Source of the DNA: UBA1672 sp964351365
GTDB lineage: Bacteria; Pseudomonadota; Alphaproteobacteria; Micavibrionales; Micavibrionaceae
Length of the DNA: 40,528 bases
Direction of reading: 5' to 3'
Assembly: GCA_964351365.1 (NCBI GenBank)
Contig: CAYGNP010000021.1
Location: 1-40,528 of the forward strand
Shown: one piece after another, positions 8,775 through 16,251 of the stretch
How the letters are laid out: each line of letters begins with the position of its first letter
Position numbering within the stretch: the stretch's first letter is position 1
Program-made: the position numbers and the translations under genes
Notes under the pieces: model-generated
Told to the model about the DNA's origin: nothing
The model's database searches: none
What the model saw: the letters and a program-made list of their open reading frames with translations, nothing else

Positions 8775-8794
8775 CCAATTTGGTATGTTTTGAT

Positions 8795-10357
8795 ATGTTT
8801 GAATCATTGAGCGAAAAACTCGGCGGCGTATTTTCAAAACTCAGAGGCAAAGCCTCCTTGAGCGAAAACGACGTGATGGCCGTCTCCCGCGAGATCCGCA
8901 TCGCCTTGCTGGAGGCCGATGTTGCCCTGCCCATCGTCAAAGATTTCATCACACAAATCAAGGAAAAAGCCGTCGGCCAGAATGTCGTCAAAGGCGTCAA
9001 CCCCGCGCAGCAAGTCATCAAAATCGTCCACGACGCCCTTGTTGAAATGCTCGGCAGCCAAAGCGCAGAACTTACCTTCGGCGCCCCCCCAAGCGCCTAT
9101 ATGATGGTCGGCCTGCAAGGCTCCGGTAAAACCACATCCACCGCCAAAATCGCCAAAATGCTGAGCGAAAAGCAGGGTAAAAAGGTCTTAATGGCCTCCC
9201 TCGACGTCTACCGCCCCGCTGCTCAGGAACAGCTTGAAATCCTCGGCCAGCAAACCGCCATAGCCACCCTGCCCATCATAGCGGGTCAAAAACCCCTCGA
9301 AATCGCTAAACGCGCCATGGAAACAGGCCGCAAGGAAGGCTTCGACGTCGTCATGCTCGACACCGCCGGCCGCCTGTCCATCGATGACGCCTTGATGCAG
9401 GAGCTTGAGCAGATCAAGGCCGCCACAAAGCCCGTTGAAACCCTGCTCATCGCTGATGCCATGACCGGACAGGACGCCGTGAACACGGCTAAAATATTCG
9501 ACGAACGCGTCTCTATCACGGGCATCATGCTCACACGCATCGACGGCGACGCCCGCGGCGGCGCAGCCATGAGCATGAAAGCCATCACAGGCAAGCCAAT
9601 TAAGCTGCTTGGGACTGGCGAAAAATGGAGCGAGATTGAACAATTCCACCCCGAGCGCGTTGCCGGACGCATCCTTGGAATGGGCGATATTGTATCATTA
9701 GTGGAAAAAGCATCACAAAATGTCGATCAAGCCGACGCCGCCAAAATGGCGCAAAAATTCAAAAAAGGCGAATTTGACTTTAACGACCTCCTCTCCCAAA
9801 TCAGACAAATGGGCAAAATGGGTGGCATGAGCTCAATGCTCAAACTCCTCCCCGGCCTCAGCGGTATGGCCGGACAGCTCGAAGCCGCAGGCATGAACGA
9901 TGATATGATCAAAAAGCAAGAGGCCATCATCCTGTCCATGACCCCTAAGGAACGCGCAAAGCCTGATCTCATGAACGCCTCACGCAAAAAACGCATCGCT
10001 GACGGCTCCGGCACAACCGTGCAGCAAATCAATATGCTGGTGAAACAGCAAAAGCAAATGCAGCTCATGATGAAAAAAATGCGCAAAATGGGCAAGGGCC
10101 AAATGATGGGCATGATGAAGCAAATGATGGGCGGCAAAGCTGATGACCTTGAATTAATGGCCCAAAGCATGGACCCCGATGCCCTTGGCGCGGATATGGC
10201 ACAAGCGCAATCCGAAAGTATACTCGGCCCCAACCCCTTCGCCGCGGGCGGTAAAAACGCCTTTGCCGGAATGCCCGGCCTTGGCGGTATCGGCAGCGGC
10301 ATGCCCGCCCTTGGCCACGGCGGCACTAAGAAAAACCGGAAGAAGAAAAAGAGATGA
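8795..10357 (+). CDS. ffh: Signal recognition particle protein Ffh
   Basis: GTPase and signal-sequence-binding subunit of the bacterial SRP. The ATG at 8795 gives the standard MFESLSEKLGGVFSKLRG. A TTG 15 bases upstream is in frame but less likely. The 520 residues contain the N domain, the G domain with GLQGSGKTTSTAKIA (G1), DVYRPAAQEQL, DTAGRLSIDD (G3) and TRIDGDARGG (G4), then the methionine-rich M domain around residues 330-450. The Met-rich finger is obvious in the run of MMKKMRKMGKGQMMGMMK. A Gly/Pro/Met-rich tail ending in KKNRKKKKR extends the C-terminus. Its stop overlaps the next ATG by four bases (ATGA), so the following small gene is translationally coupled. The 4.5S RNA gene was not found in the window. 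Confidence 0.97.
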   Translation: MFESLSEKLGGVFSKLRGKASLSENDVMAVSREIRIALLEADVALPIVKDFITQIKEKAVGQNVVKGVNPAQQVIKIVHDALVEMLGSQSAELTFGAPPSAYMMVGLQGSGKTTSTAKIAKMLSEKQGKKVLMASLDVYRPAAQEQLEILGQQTAIATLPIIAGQKPLEIAKRAMETGRKEGFDVVMLDTAGRLSIDDALMQELEQIKAATKPVETLLIADAMTGQDAVNTAKIFDERVSITGIMLTRIDGDARGGAAMSMKAITGKPIKLLGTGEKWSEIEQFHPERVAGRILGMGDIVSLVEKASQNVDQADAAKMAQKFKKGEFDFNDLLSQIRQMGKMGGMSSMLKLLPGLSGMAGQLEAAGMNDDMIKKQEAIILSMTPKERAKPDLMNASRKKRIADGSGTTVQQINMLVKQQKQMQLMMKKMRKMGKGQMMGMMKQMMGGKADDLELMAQSMDPDALGADMAQAQSESILGPNPFAAGGKNAFAGMPGLGGIGSGMPALGHGGTKKNRKKKKR

Positions 10358-10824
10358 ACGAACTTCAGGAAGCATATAACCTACTAAGTAACGCATCCCT
10401 TGAGCAGATCCTCTCGGCTATGCCTATGGTATTGACGCTGATTTTTATTGCCGGAACTATTAACTATTGGCTCGACAAAAAAGGATACGAAAAAGCAAAA
10501 GAACGATTTGAACAACAAAACCCGCACCTCAAGGGCAAATACTTCACGTTTTATGAATGGTGGAAAAATATCAATGAAGACAACACCATATCAAATAAAA
10601 TTTACGAAAAAAAATTTGGCAGCTTGGAAAAAGTACAAAACACGGATTCAATCAACCTGCCGAGAAAAATCAAGAGCCTAAAAGGCAAGGTAAAACTCGG
10701 CCGTATAATCGCACTTCTCGTACTTATTGGCTCCGTCATTTATGCATTTTTCACAACCTACCCGGACGCCAGCAAAGAAATCTGGCAAGGCATGTACGAA
10801 GCCAATCGGAAGGCCAAGCAATGA
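10354..10824 (+). CDS. Small two-TM membrane protein, unknown function
   Basis: A 156-residue protein I do not recognise. A hydrophobic helix at about residues 21-40 (SAMPMVLTLIFIAGTINYWL) and a second at about 118-136 (IIALLVLIGSVIYAFFTTY) flank an Arg/Lys/Glu-rich soluble stretch of roughly 75 residues. That predicts a two-pass inner-membrane protein with a sizeable loop, which the positive charge suggests is cytoplasmic. Its ATG overlaps the ffh stop (ATGA), and rpsP begins 48 bases downstream, so it sits inside the SRP/ribosomal operon. The gene is more AT-rich than ffh and rpsP, which suggests an inserted lineage-specific gene. Placement next to ffh hints at a role near membrane insertion, but that is only guilt by association. 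Confidence 0.7.
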   Translation: MNELQEAYNLLSNASLEQILSAMPMVLTLIFIAGTINYWLDKKGYEKAKERFEQQNPHLKGKYFTFYEWWKNINEDNTISNKIYEKKFGSLEKVQNTDSINLPRKIKSLKGKVKLGRIIALLVLIGSVIYAFFTTYPDASKEIWQGMYEANRKAKQ

Positions 10825-10872
10825 ATTTTAACCAATCTGAAACTAAACCACTATTTTAAAAGGAGAAAAAAC

Positions 10873-11334
10873 ATGGCATTAGCAATCAGACTGTCCCGGG
10901 GTGGACGTAAAAAACGCCCTTTCTACCGCATCGTTGTCGCGGATAAACGTATGGCACGTGATGGCCGTTACATCGAAAAATTGGGAACCTACAACCCCCT
11001 TTTGAACGATAATAACGATCAACGCGTCCAATTGGTCGAAGACCGCATCAAATATTGGCTCGGCGAGGGCGCACAGCCATCCGAACGCGTTGCCCTGTTT
11101 CTTGGCAAAGCGGGCCTTATCCCGATGCCGGAACAGACAAACCGCCCGAACAAATCTGCGCAATCTGAAAAAACAAAAATGAAGATCGCGGATAAACAGG
11201 AAAAACTTCAAGCGGCTAAAGACGCTGCCGAAGCCGCTGAGGCAGATGCTAAAGCTGCTGCTGCCGAAGCTGCCGCGGCCCCTGCAGAAGAGCCCGCAGC
11301 TCCTGCTGCTGAAGAAGAAGCAAAAGGTGAGTAA
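10873..11334 (+). CDS. rpsP: 30S ribosomal protein bS16 with extended acidic tail
   Basis: Binds 16S rRNA early in 30S assembly. The core (residues 1 to about 85: ALAIRLSRGGRKKRPFYRIV and the rest of the domain) is canonical. It is followed by about 65 extra residues of Lys/Ala/Glu-rich low complexity, giving 153 residues against 80-90 in E. coli. Long tails of this kind are common in alphaproteobacteria. A strong Shine-Dalgarno (aaggag, 8 bases before ATG) sets the start. rimM overlaps its last codons by eight bases, which suggests coupled translation. Confidence 0.97.
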   Translation: MALAIRLSRGGRKKRPFYRIVVADKRMARDGRYIEKLGTYNPLLNDNNDQRVQLVEDRIKYWLGEGAQPSERVALFLGKAGLIPMPEQTNRPNKSAQSEKTKMKIADKQEKLQAAKDAAEAAEADAKAAAAEAAAAPAEEPAAPAAEEEAKGE

Positions 11335-11839
11335 TACGGCCACTAAACGCATCTGCATTGGAAAAATTGCAGGTGCACACGGAATAAAAGGGCTGGTGAA
11401 AATCCAGCCCTTTTGCGACAATGTAGCACTTCTTAAGGGTAGTCTCTTTACACAGGAAACTGGAGACGACACATTAACCATAACCCTAAAAAATCATATG
11501 GGAAAATACATCCTTGCCGAAATTAAGGAAATTAAAACCCGCGAAGACGCAGAAAAGCTCAAATGTTCACTCTATGTTTCACGTGAAACATTTCCCGATT
11601 TGGAGGATGACAACGAATTCTATATCGACGACCTTATCGGCATAACCGCCTTCGAAAATAAAGAAGAAATCGGCCAAATCATCGCCGTACAGAATTTCGG
11701 AGCCGGCGATTTGCTCGAAATCCTGCCCACCAGCGGCGGCGAAACCTATTACATCCCCTTCGATGATAAATACATTGAAACCATTGATATTGAAGAAAAA
11801 ACCATTTATTTGCAGGATATAGAGCCGTTTAAACCATGA
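11327..11839 (+). CDS. rimM: 16S rRNA processing protein RimM
   Basis: Assembly factor that acts on the 30S head. The GTG at 11327 was chosen because it gives VSNTATKRICIGKIAGAHGI, the usual beginning with the conserved GKIxGAHGIKG motif, and a 170-residue protein of normal length. The longer in-frame ATG at 11246 would merely read the rpsP tail in another frame. The N-terminal RimM domain runs to about residue 90. The C-terminal PRC-barrel-like part (YIDDLIGITAFE through DLLEILP and YYIPFDDKYI) follows. The start overlaps rpsP and the stop overlaps trmD (ATGA). Confidence 0.95.
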   Translation: MSNTATKRICIGKIAGAHGIKGLVKIQPFCDNVALLKGSLFTQETGDDTLTITLKNHMGKYILAEIKEIKTREDAEKLKCSLYVSRETFPDLEDDNEFYIDDLIGITAFENKEEIGQIIAVQNFGAGDLLEILPTSGGETYYIPFDDKYIETIDIEEKTIYLQDIEPFKP

Positions 11840-12537
11840 CCCGTTTCAACATCCTCACCCTCTTCCCCGATATGTTCCCCGGCACGCTTGGTCAATCCCT
11901 CAGCGGCAAAGCGCTTGAGAAAAGCCTCTGGAGCTATAATGCCATCAATATCCGCGACTTTGCCACCGACACCCACAAAACCGTGGATGACACGCCCTTT
12001 GGCGGTGGTGCGGGTATGGTCATGCGTGCCGATATTATCGAGAGTGCCCTACTCTCCATCCCCAATGCAGGGCGAAAAATATACCTCTCCCCGCGCGGAA
12101 AACCTCTAAACCAGGCCACCGTAAAACAGCTCAGCCAAACACCGAATATCACCCTTTTATGCGGCCGCTACGAAGGCATTGATCAACGCGTCCTGGAGGC
12201 CCACGAATTCGAGGAAATCAGCATCGGAGATTACGTCCTTTCCGGCGGCGAGCCTGCCGCGCTCATCCTGATGGATGCCTGTATCCGCCTGCTCCCCGGC
12301 GTAATGGGCAACGACCAAACGGCTGGCGAGGAAAGCTTTTCAAACGGCCTGCTGGAATACCCGCATTACACCCGCCCGGCGAGCTGGACCGATGCAAGCG
12401 GAACCACACACAACGTGCCGGAAATCCTGACCTCCGGCCATCACAAGAACATCACGAAATGGCGGCAAGAGCAATCAGAGGCCATAACACGCCAAAACCG
12501 TCCAGACCTATGGGATATCCACAAGAAGAGTAAATAA
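11836..12537 (+). CDS. trmD: tRNA (guanine-N1)-methyltransferase TrmD
   Basis: SPOUT-family enzyme that methylates G37 of several tRNAs with S-adenosylmethionine and so prevents +1 frameshifting. The 233 residues show the trefoil-knot signatures YLSPRGKPLNQ, LLCGRYEGIDQRV and SIGDYVLSGGEPAAL, the early VDDTPFGGGAGMVM, and the tRNA-binding LEYPHYTRP segment. Its ATG overlaps the rimM stop by four bases. A 122-base spacer with its own promoter-like sequence and a tiny ORF separates it from rplS. Confidence 0.97.
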   Translation: MTRFNILTLFPDMFPGTLGQSLSGKALEKSLWSYNAINIRDFATDTHKTVDDTPFGGGAGMVMRADIIESALLSIPNAGRKIYLSPRGKPLNQATVKQLSQTPNITLLCGRYEGIDQRVLEAHEFEEISIGDYVLSGGEPAALILMDACIRLLPGVMGNDQTAGEESFSNGLLEYPHYTRPASWTDASGTTHNVPEILTSGHHKNITKWRQEQSEAITRQNRPDLWDIHKKSK

Positions 12538-12540
12538 TAC

Positions 12541-12569
12541 TTGCGCAAAGCCTATTATAATTATATAAA
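12541..12569 (+). promoter_or_regulatory. Putative internal promoter for rplS
   Basis: TTGCGC (12541-12546) and TATAAA (12564-12569) are 17 bases apart. A perfect TATAAT also lies at 12556-12561, but without a good -35. Transcription would begin near 12576, giving rplS an independent leader that contains the tiny ORF at 12591. Confidence 0.4.
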
Positions 12570-12590
12570 GCGCACTGAATTGATTAACCC

Positions 12591-12620
12591 ATGAAAAAGA
12601 CAACAGATCCGCCGGGGTAA
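12591..12620 (+). CDS. Possible leader peptide ending in Pro-Pro-Gly, upstream of rplS
   Basis: An ATG followed by eight sense codons and TAA encodes MKKTTDPPG. No clear Shine-Dalgarno precedes it. Pro-Pro-Gly is one of the strongest known ribosome-stalling motifs in the absence of elongation factor P, and here it falls on the last codons. The end of the ORF overlaps the 5' arm of an inverted repeat (AGATCC 12605-12610 with GGATCT 12634-12639) lying just ahead of the rplS ribosome-binding site. A regulatory leader is plausible, but an ORF this short can occur by chance. Confidence 0.25.
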   Translation: MKKTTDPPG

Positions 12621-12659
12621 AAAGCCGAAATCGGGATCTTAAAAAAGGGAAATAAACCG

Positions 12660-13085
12660 ATGAATACATTACAAAAATTCGAAGCAAAGCAACTCGAAAA
12701 GCTTCAAGGCACAAAAGAAATTCCAAATTTCGGCCCCGGCGACACCGTAAAGGTCAACGTCAAGGTTAAAGAAGGTACGCGCGAGCGTATTCAGGCCTAT
12801 GAAGGCGTTTGCATCGCACGCGAGGGCGGCGGCATCAACGAAAGCTTCACAGTGCGTAAAATCAGCTACGGCGAAGGCGTAGAGCGCGTATTCCCTCTCT
12901 GGAGCACACGCGTAGACTCAATTGAACTGGTGCGCCGTGGCTCTGTTCGCCGCGCGAAACTTTACTATTTGCGCGACCGCCGCGGTAAATCAGCTCGTAT
13001 CTCCGAGCGCACATCCGGCCATGGTCTGGACACCCCAGCAGAAAAACCAGCCAAGGCTTCTAAATCTAAGAAAAAAGAAGCTTAA
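12660..13085 (+). CDS. rplS: 50S ribosomal protein bL19
   Basis: Sits at the subunit interface of the ribosome. The 141 residues contain the full bL19 domain (FGPGDTVKVNVKVKEGTRER, QAYEGVCIAREGGG, ESFTVRKISYGEGVERVFPL, RAKLYYLRDRRGKSARI), followed by a Lys/Ala/Ser-rich tail of about 25 residues. aaggga about ten bases upstream supports the start. It ends the ffh-rpsP-rimM-trmD-rplS run and is followed within 50 bases by a strong intrinsic terminator. Confidence 0.97.
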   Translation: MNTLQKFEAKQLEKLQGTKEIPNFGPGDTVKVNVKVKEGTRERIQAYEGVCIAREGGGINESFTVRKISYGEGVERVFPLWSTRVDSIELVRRGSVRRAKLYYLRDRRGKSARISERTSGHGLDTPAEKPAKASKSKKKEA

Positions 13086-13089
13086 TAGC

Positions 13090-13491
13090 TTAGCGATAGA
13101 CCAGAGTAGTCATCGCACTACCGCCAGCGGAGAAAACCGGAAAGATCTCAAGTTCCGGTTTTTTTGTAACATGTTCTGGCTGCTTTAAATCATTTGAAAC
13201 CTCAACCACAGATAAACGGGCTGCAAGCCTGACAAACGAGCCATCTGAAACTTCTGCTCTTAAATACACAACCTGACATGCACCAATGACAGAGCGCATA
13301 TCCTCCGGCACAACGCCAACTGCATAAGAGCGGTCAAATAAAACCGCCTCCAGCGCACCTGTTTTAGGGAAAAACAAAACCGATGAAGCGCGTGCATAGG
13401 AGGGATCAGAAAACTCAAGAACAGGAATTTGCTCGTTTTCCATATCAAAACGCACACCGGTATCAAAGTCATTTGCTAAATCATAAGACAT
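13090..13491 (-). CDS. Conserved-looking small protein, unknown function
   Basis: A 133-residue protein I do not recognise. It looks like a compact beta-rich fold with alternating hydrophobics (VLFFPKTGALEAVLFDRSYA, ACQVVYLRAEVSDGSFVRLA). It has no signal peptide, membrane helix or cysteine cluster. The ATG at 13491 is preceded by gcggggg five bases upstream. It is convergent with rplS, and the rplS terminator is embedded in its coding sequence near Lys-Pro-Glu-Leu-Glu-Ile-Phe. It is divergent from leuC, whose promoter lies in the 116-base spacer. Confidence 0.65.
   Translation of the reverse strand: MSYDLANDFDTGVRFDMENEQIPVLEFSDPSYARASSVLFFPKTGALEAVLFDRSYAVGVVPEDMRSVIGACQVVYLRAEVSDGSFVRLAARLSVVEVSNDLKQPEHVTKKPELEIFPVFSAGGSAMTTLVYR
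13133..13165 (+). terminator. Strong intrinsic terminator of the rplS operon
   Basis: A perfect 10-bp inverted repeat, AAAACCGGAA (13133-13142) with TTCCGGTTTT (13153-13162), has a 10-base loop and leads into a T-run ending at 13165. It lies wholly inside the 3' coding part of the convergent gene at 13090-13491, so those bases also encode residues near that protein's C-terminus. Confidence 0.85.
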
Positions 13492-13554
13492 AAAAACCCC
13501 CGCTTTATAAGCTTTACCATCATAAAAGACAAAGGTTTAGATTGGATTAAAAAC

Positions 13555-13583
13555 TCGACAAATCCGGCATTTCCGAGTATAAA
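13555..13583 (+). promoter_or_regulatory. Putative sigma-70 promoter for leuC
   Basis: TCGACA (13555-13560) and TATAAA (13578-13583) are separated by exactly 17 bases, each one mismatch from consensus. The start point would fall near 13590, leaving a leader of under 20 bases. A leuABCD-type attenuator peptide therefore has no room here. Confidence 0.55.
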
Positions 13584-13607
13584 TTTTGATCAAAATAAGA
13601 GGAAATA

Positions 13608-15011
13608 ATGGCTGCGCGCACGCTTTATCAAAAAATATGGGATGACCACGTCGTACAAAAGGGGCAGGACGGCACATGCCTGCTGTATATTGACCGCCAC
13701 CTTGTCCACGAAGTCACCTCACCACAGGCCTTTGAAGGCCTTCGCCTTGCCGGGCGTAAAGTACGTCAGACAGCCAATACACTTGCCGTGATGGATCATA
13801 ACGTGCCGACAACGGACCGATCTCTTCCCATAGCAGAAGAAGAGAGTAGAATACAAATCGAAACGTTGCGTAAAAATTGTAAGGAGTTCGGCGTTACCCT
13901 CTTCGACCTCACAGACAAACGCCAGGGCATCGTGCATATCATCGGCCCCGAACAGGGCTTCACCCAGCCCGGCATGACGATTGTCTGCGGCGATAGCCAC
14001 ACCTCCACCCACGGCGCGTTCGGCGCGCTTGCTTTTGGCATCGGCACCAGCGAAGTCGAGCATGTGCTCGCCACCCAGACACTGATCCAGCAGCCCGCCA
14101 AGAATATGCGCATCACTGTAAACGGAAAGCTACAAACTGGCGTCACGGCCAAGGATATGATCCTGGCCATCATCGGCGAAATCGGCACCGCGGGCGGCAA
14201 TGGCCATGTCATCGAATATGCGGGCGAAGCCGTGCGCGCCCTGTCCATGGAAGGACGCATGACCATCTGCAACATGTCCATCGAAGGCGGCGCGCGCGCA
14301 GGGCTCGTCGCACCCGATGAAACTACCTTTAATTATATCAAGGGCCGCCCGATGGCACCAAAGGGCAAGGAGTGGGACAAAGCCGTTGAATACTGGAAAA
14401 CCCTTTATTCCGATGCTGGCGCAACCTACGATAAGGAAATCGAGCTGAAGGCAGAAGACATCGCCCCCACGGTAACATGGGGCACAACCCCGGAAGATGT
14501 TGTCCCCATAACAGGCGCCGTCCCCGCCCCCGAAGATTTTGACGACCCGAATAAACAAGCCTCCGTCCGGCGCATGTTGGACTATATGGGCCTGAAACCC
14601 GGCACAAAGATGACCGACATTATGCTCGATAAAATCTTCATCGGCTCCTGCACCAATGCCCGCATCGAAGATTTACGCGAAGTCGCAAAAATCGCTAAAG
14701 GCAAAAAAGTCGCGAGCAACATAACAGAGGCCATGGTTGTCCCCGGCTCCGGCCTTGTCAAAGCCATGGCCGAAGAAGAAGGAATCGCCGATATATTGAT
14801 TGAGGCCGGCTTTGATTGGCGAGAGCCCGGCTGCTCGATGTGCCTTGGCATGAACCCCGATCAGCTCAAACCCGGGGAGCGCTGCGCCTCCACATCCAAC
14901 CGCAATTTCGAAGGCCGCCAGGGCAAGGGCGGACGCACCCACCTGATGAGCCCCGCTATGGCTGCCGCAGCGGCGATTACGGGAAAATTGACGGATGTTC
15001 GGGAGATTTAG
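13608..15011 (+). CDS. leuC: 3-isopropylmalate dehydratase, large subunit
   Basis: With LeuD it isomerises 2- to 3-isopropylmalate in leucine biosynthesis, using a [4Fe-4S] cluster. The 467 residues match the family. Seen are the N-terminal YQKIWDDHVV, IVCGDSHTSTHGAFGALAFG, and the cluster-binding cysteines in FIGSCTNARIEDL and EPGCSMCLGMN, then SNRNFEGRQGKGGRTHLMSP. agaggaaata just before the ATG is a good ribosome-binding site. The stop codon TAG shares bases with the TAA of the convergent gene that ends at 15008. The other leu genes lie 2.6 kb and 3.8 kb downstream, separated by unrelated genes. Confidence 0.97.
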   Translation: MAARTLYQKIWDDHVVQKGQDGTCLLYIDRHLVHEVTSPQAFEGLRLAGRKVRQTANTLAVMDHNVPTTDRSLPIAEEESRIQIETLRKNCKEFGVTLFDLTDKRQGIVHIIGPEQGFTQPGMTIVCGDSHTSTHGAFGALAFGIGTSEVEHVLATQTLIQQPAKNMRITVNGKLQTGVTAKDMILAIIGEIGTAGGNGHVIEYAGEAVRALSMEGRMTICNMSIEGGARAGLVAPDETTFNYIKGRPMAPKGKEWDKAVEYWKTLYSDAGATYDKEIELKAEDIAPTVTWGTTPEDVVPITGAVPAPEDFDDPNKQASVRRMLDYMGLKPGTKMTDIMLDKIFIGSCTNARIEDLREVAKIAKGKKVASNITEAMVVPGSGLVKAMAEEEGIADILIEAGFDWREPGCSMCLGMNPDQLKPGERCASTSNRNFEGRQGKGGRTHLMSPAMAAAAAITGKLTDVREI

Positions 15012-16054
15012 AATTTAAACAGCGGATTATTTGCACGATGCGCATACTCTTTCGCATTATCCTCAATATATTGTCTAGAATATGCATCACTGGGTAAAGG
15101 TAAATCAAAACTCCCCAGAAGCCCCAGATTAACAGACATAAACGAAGCATAAACGCCAGCATTAATTCCAATCATTCCTGCATGCTCCTCAAGTGAAGGC
15201 GCATAATCGGGGTCGAAACCGTTTCTCTCAATAATTTTTGCATTAATTCTTGAAAGCTCCTCGGGGCTTGCCTTTGAATAAGCTAAATCAATCGAATGCT
15301 TCACTTCTTCAACAAGCGTAGTATATTTTATCCCTGTCAAAGAATCCGGCGTATAATTAACAGCAATAAACCCACCTTCTGGCGCGCCTGAGTAATCACC
15401 AGCAAAAAAACCTCCGATAGACGGATCTAGAAAAGGCACCTTTCCATCGTTTAATGGCAGAACATGAACAGGAGCAGAATCATCAAGCCCATAATGATAT
15501 CTGATCTTATCCGCCGCATATTGTGCAAGTTTCTGAACCTCAAAGTAACGATCCCGATGCTGAGAAACACTAAAAAATTCCGCAGAGTGATATGGCGGTA
15601 CAAAACTACCCCTTGAATCCTTCATCATTAGCCACTCAGGGTCTTCTGCAAATGAGGCTTTAATAGAATCTTGAATTTGATCATTATACTTCTTCCAAGA
15701 CTCTGAGGGTTCATAACTCTGGACACAATTGCGCACACGATCAATCTCTTCTTTGCTCAGGCCATCTGAGTTCATATCACGGATATTTGTTAAAATCTCA
15801 GAATAAGGCACATAATCCGTTGCTTTATTGGTATAAGAATACCCCCCAAACATCGTGATTGGCAAAATTACTATTTCCTCACCTTTTTTATATGGCGTTG
15901 AAAAACTACAAAAACCTTGAGATTTAAAGTTAAAATCCGGACGCAGCATCAAACCCTGCGGCTCGCTGGAGCCTGACGATACCTCCTGCTCCAAATATTT
16001 AAGAACATAGTCTGGAATAAAACCTTGCGGAATATAATCCGGCAATTGAGTCAT
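15008..16054 (-). CDS. Unknown protein with zincin-like EExxH motif
   Basis: A 348-residue protein with no family I can name. The ATG at 16054 has gagg eight bases upstream. A GTG at 16069 is also in frame. The sequence is soluble with no obvious signal peptide. The C-terminal third contains TTLVEEVKHSIDLAYS (residues 245-260) and, about 35 residues later, SLEEHAGMIG (287-296). The spacing of EExxH and a downstream Glu-containing helix resembles HExxH zinc peptidases with the first His replaced by Glu, but this is only a resemblance. It sits antisense inside the leucine cluster and is AT-richer than leuC. Its stop overlaps the leuC stop and it is divergent from the HD gene at 16252. Confidence 0.62.
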   Translation of the reverse strand: MTQLPDYIPQGFIPDYVLKYLEQEVSSGSSEPQGLMLRPDFNFKSQGFCSFSTPYKKGEEIVILPITMFGGYSYTNKATDYVPYSEILTNIRDMNSDGLSKEEIDRVRNCVQSYEPSESWKKYNDQIQDSIKASFAEDPEWLMMKDSRGSFVPPYHSAEFFSVSQHRDRYFEVQKLAQYAADKIRYHYGLDDSAPVHVLPLNDGKVPFLDPSIGGFFAGDYSGAPEGGFIAVNYTPDSLTGIKYTTLVEEVKHSIDLAYSKASPEELSRINAKIIERNGFDPDYAPSLEEHAGMIGINAGVYASFMSVNLGLLGSFDLPLPSDAYSRQYIEDNAKEYAHRANNPLFKF

Positions 16055-16251
16055 GAAAAAAAACCTCACTCATATCCCGCCCGGGCAAATATTAGCACCT
16101 TGAGCATTAAAAAGAGTATTCTTTGTTGCAAGGGCACTAGAATAATTTAACACCCGTATTTTATTATTTAGTCATAACAACAAACCTAAATAGATTTTTG
16201 CAAGAATTAAGCCCCTTTATTCGCACATAAAATAACTGCTATAAGTCTAAT

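Noticed and set aside
9727..10326. Long antisense ORF opposite the ffh M domain (199 codons)
   Set aside because: It mirrors the Met-rich codons of ffh, has no ribosome-binding site and makes a low-complexity product.
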